Position numbers and translations under genes: made by a program
Assembly: GCA_900551195.1 (NCBI GenBank)
Contig: URVD01000042.1
Span: 1 to 10,468 of the forward strand
DNA length: 10,468 bases
Origin: an uncultured Collinsella sp.
GTDB taxonomy: Bacteria; Actinomycetota; Coriobacteriia; Coriobacteriales; Coriobacteriaceae
Direction of reading: 5' to 3'
Notes under the pieces: generated by a model
What the model was told of the DNA's origin: nothing
Databases searched by the model: none
Seen by the model: the letters and a program-made list of their open reading frames with translations, nothing else
Shown: one piece after another, positions 1-4,998 of the stretch
Layout of the letters: each line of letters begins with the position of its first letter
How positions within the stretch are numbered: the first letter of the stretch is position 1

Positions 1-17
1 TTTGCAGCGTCGGCCGG

Positions 18-43
18 TTACGGCGTTTGGTAAAACGCCGTAA
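18..43 (-). terminator. Hairpin directly after the deglycase stop codon
   Basis: A perfect 11-bp stem (18-28 paired with 33-43) with a 4-base loop starts at the base after the minus-strand TAG stop at 44-46. It would cap the 3' end of the deglycase transcript. No run of U follows on either strand, so it is not a classic intrinsic terminator. It may instead stabilise an mRNA end, or be a processing site inside a longer operon that continues past the window edge. Confidence 0.5.
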
Positions 44-1036
44 CTAATAATCAAGCTTCCACATGTAGCGGCGCGTCATGTAGTCCTTGTGGGTAACAGC
101 AGAGAGAGCGCGCATGTACACGTTGTTGAGAATCGGGGCAAAGATCAGGTGGTTGAAGTACTCGCTCACGCTGTCCTTGATGTCGTTGAGGCCGAGCTCC
201 TTGGCGTCGAGCTGATAGACGCGCTCGCCACCGTACTGGTTGACAAAGCGGATGCCGCGCTCGTCGTTGCAGCGGCTGCGGCCGACGCTGATGAGCTGGA
301 ACAGCGAGGTGCGCTTGTCCAGAATCTCGAAGGGGCCGTGGAAGAAGTCGCAGGTGTTGATGGTGCAGGAGTCGATCTGCAGCATCTCCTGCACGTTGCA
401 GATGCTAAAGACGTAGGCGGCACCAAAGAGCGGGCCCTGGGCCATGACGTTGATGCAGGGCTTGTCGGCGTTCTGCTCGGCCCACTTAGCAGCGAGCGGA
501 CGGGTGTACTCGACGGCCTTGCGATAGATGGGGTCGACCAAGTCGAACGCGGCCATAGCGGTCTCGTACTCGGCATAGCCCTCGGTCTGCTGCGTGAGCT
601 CCATGGCGATCATGGTCACGACGGCGGAGTTGGTGCGGCCCATGCAAGACTCGTCAACGGCCAAGCTGTCGTACTGGATCTTGTAGTCGCAGACCTCGGT
701 GAGGCCGGACTCGTCAACATAGATGGCGATGGTGCTGGCGCCGTGGTCCTTGGCGACCTGGGCGGCGACGATGGTCTCCTTGGTGCCGCGCATGGACACG
801 ACGACGGTCAGGGTGTTCTCGTTGACGTAGGCAGGGGTTGCGTGCACGAACTCGTTGCTGGTGTAGCTGGAGCTCACGACCTGCGTGGCCTCGTGCTCCA
901 TAAAGTACTGAGCAGGATAGTTGCCGCCGTTGGATCCGCCGGCGCCAATCCACACGACGCGCCTGATGCCGCCCTTGTCTGCCTTGTCAGCCAAAACCTG
1001 GGAGACGACATTCTTAACCTGTTCCTGAGTAGTCAT
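44..1036 (-). CDS. SIS-domain sugar-phosphate deglycase, FrlB/GfrF-like
   Basis: This 330-residue cytoplasmic protein belongs to the SIS (sugar isomerase) fold family. The closest pattern I recognise is FrlB/FraB/GfrF, which split 6-phosphorylated Amadori products (fructoselysine-6-P, fructoseasparate-6-P, glucoselysine-6-P) into a hexose-6-phosphate and an amino acid. Visible features are an N-terminal sugar-phosphate loop GAGGSNGG (31-38) followed by YPAQYF (40-45), a second SIS strand-loop VVVSMRGTKET (78-88), and FFHGPFE (231-237). The C-terminus KDYMTRRYMWKLDY resembles the RRYY..L.EY end of E. coli FrlB. The general base and acid of FraB-type enzymes are a Glu and a His 16 residues apart; here they correspond to E217 and H233. 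The ATG at 1034-1036 is preceded by AGAAAGG (1047-1053) at a rather long 10-base spacing. It is transcribed away from the GntR regulator, which probably controls it. The exact substrate is not determined; other amino-sugar-phosphate substrates are possible. Confidence 0.85.
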   Translation of the reverse strand: MTTQEQVKNVVSQVLADKADKGGIRRVVWIGAGGSNGGNYPAQYFMEHEATQVVSSSYTSNEFVHATPAYVNENTLTVVVSMRGTKETIVAAQVAKDHGASTIAIYVDESGLTEVCDYKIQYDSLAVDESCMGRTNSAVVTMIAMELTQQTEGYAEYETAMAAFDLVDPIYRKAVEYTRPLAAKWAEQNADKPCINVMAQGPLFGAAYVFSICNVQEMLQIDSCTINTCDFFHGPFEILDKRTSLFQLISVGRSRCNDERGIRFVNQYGGERVYQLDAKELGLNDIKDSVSEYFNHLIFAPILNNVYMRALSAVTHKDYMTRRYMWKLDY

Positions 1037-1075
1037 CGTGCATCAGCCTTTCTTCTCGTTTGATGCTCTCGATGG

Positions 1076-1096
1076 CATACAAGTTATATACATGTT
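1076..1096. promoter_or_regulatory. Putative operator pair at the deglycase promoter
   Basis: Two copies of an ATACA-x-GTT motif lie here, ATACAAGTT at 1077-1085 and ATACATGTT at 1088-1096. Their starts are 11 bp apart, about one helical turn. The 21-bp block matches the block at 1215-1235 at 18 of 21 positions. It overlaps TATAAC (minus, 1083-1088), which could be a -10 box with TCGACA (minus, 1104-1109) as -35, although the 15-bp spacer is short. Binding by the adjacent GntR regulator here is inferred. Confidence 0.5.
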
Positions 1097-1109
1097 TTGG
1101 CTATGTCGA
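1083..1109 (-). promoter_or_regulatory. Possible promoter of the deglycase gene
   Basis: Read on the minus strand, TCGACA (1104-1109) matches the -35 consensus at 5 of 6 bases and TATAAC (1083-1088) matches the -10 at 5 of 6. The 15-bp spacer is shorter than the optimal 17, so this is weak. The leader to the start codon would be about 40 bases. Confidence 0.3.
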
Positions 1110-1140
1110 CTAGTTGTATGCTATATTTGTCTTAGAAATT

Positions 1141-1170
1141 TTGCTGATAAAGTTTTCGGCAATCCATTAT
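1141..1170 (+). promoter_or_regulatory. Possible promoter of the GntR regulator gene
   Basis: TTGCTG (1141-1146) and CATTAT (1165-1170) with an 18-bp spacer fit a sigma-70-type promoter. An 8-bp inverted repeat, GCTGATAA (1143-1150) and TTATCAGC (1167-1174), overlaps both boxes and could be a further protein-binding site. A start near 1177 would put the 1215-1235 repeat block inside the 5' leader. Confidence 0.35.
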
Positions 1171-1214
1171 CAGCGGTTTTGTTGTCATGTTGGATACATG
1201 CTTGGTTCAGTAAT

Positions 1215-1235
1215 CATACAGGTTAGATACAGGTT
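1215..1235. promoter_or_regulatory. Putative operator pair over the regulator's ribosome binding site
   Basis: Two perfect copies of ATACAGGTT (1216-1224 and 1227-1235) repeat with an 11-bp period. A weaker relative, ATACATGCT (1194-1202), lies exactly 22 bp upstream of the first. The second copy contains the only Shine-Dalgarno-like bases (AGG, 1231-1233) before the ATG at 1242. A protein bound here would block transcription or translation of the regulator, which suggests autoregulation. Confidence 0.5.
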
Positions 1236-1241
1236 GTTCGC

Positions 1242-1964
1242 ATGAGCACTTCGTCAAAAAAGAACTTGGCCCAATACGAGCGTCTGGCGGGTACGCTGCG
1301 TGACCGCATCGCCGCCGGCATCTACGCACGCGGAGACAAGCTGCCGTCCGAGATGGAGCTCATGGACGAATCGGGGCTGTCGCGCAGTACCGTGCGCCAC
1401 GCGCTTAAGGTGTTAGTTGACGAGGGCTTGATTCGAACCGAGCGCGGGCGCGGCGCCTTTGTGGCCGACACGCCGGCGCTCCACGAGAACAACTTGGTGT
1501 TTTCGAGCTATACGGCGCAGATCCAGGGACAGGGTATGAAGCCCACCACGCGCACGGTGGACTCGGGCTTTGCCAAAGCAATGGGCAGCGTGGCCAAGTT
1601 CTTTGACGCTAGCGTGGGCAGCAAGCTTGTCAAACTTGTCCGCCTGCGTTACCTGGACGATGCGCCGCTGTGCCTGGAGACCACCTATTTGCCGCCAAGC
1701 TTTGGGTCGCTCATCGATCGCGATATCAACGGTTCGCTCTACGCCACGCTGCGCCAGGAATTCCATCGCGCGCCGGCACAGGGGCACAAGACCTTTGAGG
1801 TGTGCTACGCCTCGCAAAACGAGGCATTTTTGCTCAACGTTGAGCGCGGGCAGGCGCTGATCCTGATCACCGACTACGTCTACGACACCGACGGTCGCCC
1901 GCTCCATGTCTCCAAGCGCATCCAACGTACCGACCGTGCCAAATACACCGAGCCCATCGGCTAG
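1242..1964 (+). CDS. GntR-family regulator with UTRA domain (HutC subfamily)
   Basis: This 240-residue DNA-binding transcription factor has a GntR winged helix-turn-helix at about residues 10-76. The hallmark stretch GDKLPSEMEL (31-40) is followed by SGLSRSTVRHAL (recognition helix) and EGLIRTERGRGAFVA (wing). The rest, about 90-235, is a UTRA effector domain; the conserved block LCLETTYLPP and the late strand LILITDYVYD...PLHVSKRI are visible. UTRA regulators usually bind a sugar phosphate, amino-sugar phosphate or related effector and then release the operator. Its divergent neighbour is an FrlB-like deglycase, so its effector is plausibly an Amadori compound, phosphorylated or not, as for FrlR-type regulators. 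The ATG at 1242 has only a weak AGG ribosome binding site, which lies within a repeated motif. Length is typical of the family, and it is probably a repressor. Confidence 0.9.
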   Translation: MSTSSKKNLAQYERLAGTLRDRIAAGIYARGDKLPSEMELMDESGLSRSTVRHALKVLVDEGLIRTERGRGAFVADTPALHENNLVFSSYTAQIQGQGMKPTTRTVDSGFAKAMGSVAKFFDASVGSKLVKLVRLRYLDDAPLCLETTYLPPSFGSLIDRDINGSLYATLRQEFHRAPAQGHKTFEVCYASQNEAFLLNVERGQALILITDYVYDTDGRPLHVSKRIQRTDRAKYTEPIG

Positions 1965-2002
1965 CGCACCAAACGAGGCAAAATGTACCTAATAAACGTT
2001 TT

Positions 2003-2021
2003 ACCTGCGGTTTTTATTAAA
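2003..2021 (+). repeat. Direct repeat copy 1 (ACCTGCGGTTTT type)
   Basis: ACCTGCGGTTTTTATTAAA here matches ACCTGCGGTTTTACTAAA at 2173-2190. The first 12 bases are identical, and the tails agree after one inserted and one changed base. Function is unknown. It lies 38 bases after the gntR stop codon, so it may mark the 3' end of that transcript. Confidence 0.5.
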
Positions 2022-2115
2022 TCTCAAGCCGGCATGGCGCAAATGCCAACATCGCCTGGCAACACGCGCCGCCCAAGCTCAACTGTTCCTGCCCAGAATA
2101 TCCAGCACCGTAAAC

Positions 2116-2238
2116 CTAAGTGAGTAGACTTTTCGCGACCTGCCAAGCACACCCAAAACAGCCACCTCCGTGACCTGCGGTTTTACTAAAGCAGATACGC
2201 TTTGTGCTCGCCTTGCGCCAAAAAGTCTACTCACTTAG
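2116..2238. repeat. 123-bp element bounded by perfect 18-bp inverted repeats
   Basis: The left arm 2116-2133 (CTAAGTGAGTAGACTTTT) is the exact reverse complement of the right arm 2221-2238. The 87-base interior has further nested pairings: CGC (2134-2136) with GCG (2215-2217), AGCAC (2146-2150) with GTGCT (2204-2208), and the hairpin AAAGC-AGATAC-GCTTT (2188-2203). A transcript could fold into a long branched hairpin. No target-site duplication is visible and there is no coding sequence inside. It could be a miniature mobile element, a paired binding site or a structured RNA. Confidence 0.65.
2173..2190 (+). repeat. Direct repeat copy 2 (ACCTGCGGTTTT type)
   Basis: This is the second copy of the sequence at 2003-2021, placed inside the loop of the large inverted-repeat element. 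A shorter relative, GACCTGC, also occurs at 2137-2143 in the same loop. Confidence 0.5.
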
Positions 2239-2326
2239 CTCGCAAGGTGTCTCGACGGGACGATTCGAGTCAAAAAAGCGTACGAACGCGGCGCTTCTTG
2301 CGGCAATTTGATACCGCAAGACAGCC

Positions 2327-2353
2327 AAAAACCTGTCCCTAAATGGCAGGTTT
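2327..2353 (-). terminator. Intrinsic terminator overlapping the acetyltransferase stop
   Basis: On the minus strand AAACCTG (2347-2353) pairs with CAGGTTT (2329-2335), a 7-bp stem extendable by one GC and one GU pair. A run of five T follows (2327-2331). The loop contains the TAG stop (2339-2341), so the last codons of the acetyltransferase form the upstream arm. The stem is AT-rich at its base, so efficiency may be moderate. Confidence 0.55.
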
Positions 2354-2929
2354 GGGGAGGTCGGGGAACCAGGTTGGTTTGGGTTGGTTGGGAACGCGCT
2401 CGGCTAGGACCAGCTCCATCCAGCACATGTCGTACCAGCGGCCGAACTTTTGGGCACAGCGGTCGAAAGCACCCACCAAGCGATATCCCATATGGGCATG
2501 GAAGTCCTGGCTGTTGTGCGTCAGGTACTCGTCGTCTTTGTCGTGCGGTACGGCGATGAGCGCACACATGTTGGTGATACCCATCGCGACCAGGCATTGC
2601 TTGAGCGCATCGTGCAGCTTGCGGCCCAGCCCGCCGTGGCGCACGTCGCGTGCCAGGTAAATCGACGTCTCGACCGACCAGTCGTATGCCTCGCGGCTGT
2701 TGAGCGGGCTCACGTAGGCATAACCCACCGGACGCCCGTCCAACTCCATCACCAAATACGGATAGCGCTTGAGTGTACGCGCAATGCGCCCGGCAAATTC
2801 CTCGACGCTCGGCACCTCGTATTCGCAGGTAATCGCCGTCTGGCGCACATACGGCTCATAGATGGCAAGCAACGCCGGCGCGTCTTCGGGCGTCACCAGG
2901 CGAATCGCCGGCTCGGACATCTCGGTCAT
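2339..2929 (-). CDS. GNAT N-acetyltransferase, phosphinothricin-acetyltransferase-like
   Basis: This 196-residue single-domain GNAT enzyme transfers acetyl from acetyl-CoA to an amine. It begins with the family strand AIRLVTPEDAPALLAIYEPYV (8-28). The middle block GYAYVSPLNSREAYDWSVETSIYL (69-92) is typical of the PAT/MnaT branch, which acetylates phosphinothricin, methionine sulfoximine or methionine-type amino acids. The acetyl-CoA loop is R97-x-x-G100-x-G102. The C-terminal FHAHMGYRLVGAFDRCAQKFGRWYDMCWME (143-172) also fits that branch, with a small insertion (129-141) before it. The ATG at 2927-2929 was chosen because AGAAGG (minus, 2935-2940) stands 5 bases upstream. Its start lies only 17 bases beyond the T-run of the aldolase terminator, so it depends on read-through or an undetected promoter. 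The true substrate is unknown. Confidence 0.85.
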   Translation of the reverse strand: MTEMSEPAIRLVTPEDAPALLAIYEPYVRQTAITCEYEVPSVEEFAGRIARTLKRYPYLVMELDGRPVGYAYVSPLNSREAYDWSVETSIYLARDVRHGGLGRKLHDALKQCLVAMGITNMCALIAVPHDKDDEYLTHNSQDFHAHMGYRLVGAFDRCAQKFGRWYDMCWMELVLAERVPNQPKPTWFPDLPKPAI

Positions 2930-2945
2930 ACAGCCCTTCTCCCTC

Positions 2946-2989
2946 AAAAGCAAAGGCCGCCCCGCGCCAAACCCAGGCGCAAGGCGGCC
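2946..2989 (-). terminator. Intrinsic terminator after threonine aldolase
   Basis: On the minus strand GGCCGCC (2983-2989) pairs with GGCGGCC (2955-2961), and within it GCGCC (2976-2980) pairs with GGCGC (2964-2968). A 2x2 internal loop and a 7-base apical loop complete the structure. The T-rich tail TTTGCTTTT (2946-2954) follows. This is a strong GC-rich terminator 18 bases after the aldolase stop, unusually close to the next gene's start. Confidence 0.85.
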
Positions 2990-3007
2990 CCTCGTCATTA
3001 CATCAAC

Positions 3008-4033
3008 CTACAGGACAGCCGCCAGCGCGTCGATGTCCTCCTGTGTCGTGGCCCAGCTGGTGCAAAAGCGCACCACGGTGTGGGTCTCGTCGTACTTTTC
3101 CCAGTACTCGATCGAAGCATGCTCGCGAATGCGGGCCATGTCCTCGTTGGGCAAAATCACAAACTGCTGGTTGGTGGGCGTCTCCAAGAAGAACTGGTAG
3201 CCGCGCTCATGCAGCACGCGACGAAGCGCCTGCGCCGTCTCAATCGCCTGGCGGCCAATCTCAAAATACAGGCCGTCGGTAAAGAGCGCCTCAAACTGAA
3301 CGCCCGTCAGACGGCCCTTGGCCAGCAGCGCTCCGTGCTGCTTAATGCGCGGAATGGGGTGTGCCGGAGCGTGCATGCCGCAAAACACCACGGCCTCGCC
3401 GCAAAGCGCGCCGCACTTGGTGCCGCCAATGTAGAACACGTCGCACAGCTGCGCCAGCTCGGGCAGGGTAATGTCGCACTCATCGGCCGCCAGCGCATAG
3501 GCCAGACGGGCGCCATCCACAAACAGCGGAATCTGGCGCTTCTGGCACACCGCATGAATCGCCGCAAGCTCGGCGGCGGAGTACAGCGTGCCGTACTCGG
3601 TCGATAGGCTCACGTACACGGCACCTGGGAACACCGTGTGCTCGTAGCTCTCGTTTTCGTAAAACACCTGGATATAGCTGTCGAGATCCTCGGCATGCAT
3701 CTTGCCCTCGTAGCCGGGAATGGTAAGCACCTTGTGGCCGCCAAACTCGATGGCACCCGCCTCGTGGCAGGCAACGTGGCCGGTCTCGGCTGCAACGACG
3801 CCCTCGTAGGGCGCAAGCAGCATGTCAATCACCGTCGCGTTGGCCTGTGTGCCGCCCACCAGGAAAAATACGTCGGCATCGGGAGCCTGACAGGCCTCAC
3901 GGATGAGCCGCTTGGCACGCTCGGTGTGTGCATCGGTGCCGTAGCCGGGCTGCGGCTCCATATTAGTGTCGACGAGCGCCTGCAGCACTGCCGGATGTGC
4001 GCCGTGGGAATAGTCGTTGTTAAACGCGAGCAT
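3008..4033 (-). CDS. ltaE: Low-specificity L-threonine aldolase (PLP-dependent)
   Basis: This 341-residue cytoplasmic enzyme of the beta-eliminating lyase / threonine aldolase family (fold type I PLP enzymes) splits L-threonine or L-allo-threonine into glycine and acetaldehyde. Family marks are FNNDYSHGAHPAVLQAL at the N-terminus, GYGTDAHTERAK (30-41), the cofactor-binding GGTQAN (60-65), H86 in the position that stacks on the PLP ring, D173 in FVDGARLAYA, and the Schiff-base lysine K206 in YIGGTKCGAL. Length is normal. The ATG at 4031-4033 follows AGAGAGGA (minus, 4039-4046) at 5 bases. Only 45 bases separate it from the upstream PAP2 gene, with no terminator, so the two may be co-transcribed. 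A strong terminator follows. The stereospecificity (L-threonine or L-allo-threonine) cannot be read from sequence alone. The symbol ltaE is used for the family. Confidence 0.9.
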   Translation of the reverse strand: MLAFNNDYSHGAHPAVLQALVDTNMEPQPGYGTDAHTERAKRLIREACQAPDADVFFLVGGTQANATVIDMLLAPYEGVVAAETGHVACHEAGAIEFGGHKVLTIPGYEGKMHAEDLDSYIQVFYENESYEHTVFPGAVYVSLSTEYGTLYSAAELAAIHAVCQKRQIPLFVDGARLAYALAADECDITLPELAQLCDVFYIGGTKCGALCGEAVVFCGMHAPAHPIPRIKQHGALLAKGRLTGVQFEALFTDGLYFEIGRQAIETAQALRRVLHERGYQFFLETPTNQQFVILPNEDMARIREHASIEYWEKYDETHTVVRFCTSWATTQEDIDALAAVL

Positions 4034-4049
4034 GGTAATCCTCTCTAGC

Positions 4050-4063
4050 CGGGCACGAGCCCG
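4050..4063 (-). other. Small hairpin just before the aldolase ribosome binding site
   Basis: CGGGC/GCCCG (4050-4054 and 4059-4063) with a 4-base loop lies in the 45-base gap between the PAP2 stop and the aldolase start, 3 bases from the Shine-Dalgarno sequence. No T-run follows. It may slightly influence translation or be chance in GC-rich DNA. Confidence 0.3.
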
Positions 4064-4078
4064 ATGATTCAGGTGCCG

Positions 4079-4942
4079 CTATTGTACGCCGCTCGGATAG
4101 GCAATGCGCGCGGCAAGGCACTCAAGCGCCAGCACCAGGGCAAAGCCGCAGCTCACGTCACTCAAAAAGTGCGCGCCGATCACGATGCGACCAAAGGCGA
4201 CGAGCGCCGCGACCACAGCGGCGACCCAAAAGACCACACGGCGGCGCGACGGCTTTTCCTTAAAGGCCGACGCGGGAAGCCCGGCGAGCATAAGGCCAAT
4301 CGCCGCGTGCGCCGTGTGTCCGCTCGCAAACGACTTAAAGCCGTCCTTGATCACGCCGGCGGCGATATAGGCCCACTTGTCGGGGTTGCCGATCACCCAC
4401 CACGGCTGAAAATCGAGCCCCGGCGTGACCTCGATCACGCGCATGCGCGGGCGCGACCACAGCGGCTTGACGATCACGTTGAGGATAATGGCCTGAGCGA
4501 CCCACACGGCAAGCACCATCAACGCCCAGCGCGTGAGATCGTCGGGGTCGGTGTCGCGTGTGAGGCGGTAGGCGATAAGGTTGGCAGCGATGACCAGCAC
4601 AAACGTCAGCACCAACTGAGCTGCGATGAGTTTGCCGCCAACCTTCAGAGACGAAACGATCTCATAGCCGGCCAGGCCAACGTTGACAAGGACGCCGAGC
4701 ACGGCGAGCCATTTGCTCCCTCTGGAATCGGGACGCACCGCGCGCACGAGCATAACGCCCGCAACGCTCGCCGTCAGCTCGAACGGCAGCTCGCCGGCGG
4801 CCTCGATAAAGCGACCGTACATGCTGCCGATGTTGAACAGCGCGCTCGAGATCTGATAATCGAAGAAGCTGCCCACGCCCAGACAAAGGCACAGGACGAC
4901 CGCGATCATGGCGACATCTTTCTTATAGATGTATCCGAACAT
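4079..4942 (-). CDS. PAP2-family membrane phosphatase
   Basis: This 287-residue integral membrane protein has several hydrophobic segments (roughly 10-28, 54-67, 78-98, 104-124, 138-158, 212-223, 234-250 and 254-275). It carries the PAP2 catalytic signature. The first motif is K159-x4-R164-P (the usual form has a longer K-R gap), the second is S207-G-H209, and the third is R252-x5-H258-x3-D262. The two histidines are the nucleophile and the acid in this family. Members dephosphorylate lipid phosphates such as phosphatidate, phosphatidylglycerophosphate or undecaprenyl pyrophosphate on the outer face of the membrane. The substrate here cannot be told. The ATG at 4940-4942 has AAGGA 4 bases upstream (minus, 4947-4951). 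It starts 56 bases after the Mfd stop with no visible terminator between, so co-transcription with mfd is likely. Confidence 0.85.
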   Translation of the reverse strand: MFGYIYKKDVAMIAVVLCLCLGVGSFFDYQISSALFNIGSMYGRFIEAAGELPFELTASVAGVMLVRAVRPDSRGSKWLAVLGVLVNVGLAGYEIVSSLKVGGKLIAAQLVLTFVLVIAANLIAYRLTRDTDPDDLTRWALMVLAVWVAQAIILNVIVKPLWSRPRMRVIEVTPGLDFQPWWVIGNPDKWAYIAAGVIKDGFKSFASGHTAHAAIGLMLAGLPASAFKEKPSRRRVVFWVAAVVAALVAFGRIVIGAHFLSDVSCGFALVLALECLAARIAYPSGVQ

Positions 4943-4998
4943 GCTTTCCTTTCGATGGAACCAGAGTGCCCAAATGGGGTGTTTGCAACGTCGACTCG

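Larger units (their letters stand above)
1965..2338. other. Convergent intergenic spacer with repeats, no gene seen
   Basis: This 374-base spacer separates the plus-strand gntR gene from the minus-strand acetyltransferase gene. I see no reading frame with a ribosome binding site and no tRNA-like fold. It contains an AT-rich imperfect inverted repeat just after gntR (TAATAAAC at 1990-1997 against GTTTTTATTA at 2010-2019), a small hairpin GGCAT/ATGCC (2031-2035/2043-2047), the large inverted-repeat element at 2116-2238, and an 8-bp stem at 2296-2303/2314-2321. Confidence 0.7.

Noticed and set aside
89..1063. Plus-strand open frame opposite the SIS deglycase
   Set aside because: The sense strand carries an intact SIS protein. 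The antisense product is Val/Leu/Gly/Asp-rich with no motif.
1038..1226. 62-codon plus-strand frame in the divergent spacer
   Set aside because: It has no ribosome binding site, lies in the AT-rich promoter region, and its Cys/Trp/Phe-rich product resembles no family.
2235..2597. Minus-strand 120-codon frame overlapping the acetyltransferase 3' end
   Set aside because: It is a shifted frame of the acetyltransferase gene running into the spacer, with no start signal of its own.
2930..2998. N-terminal extension of the acetyltransferase to an ATG at 2996-2998
   Set aside because: The extra 23 codons run through the terminator hairpin and do not match the family N-terminus, and the ATG at 2927-2929 has a better ribosome binding site.
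2450..3607. Long plus-strand open frame opposite the acetyltransferase and aldolase genes
   Set aside because: It is antisense to two genes with clear family motifs. Its composition (rich in Arg, His, Leu, Val) is what GC-rich codon bias produces on the opposite strand, and it has no recognisable domain.
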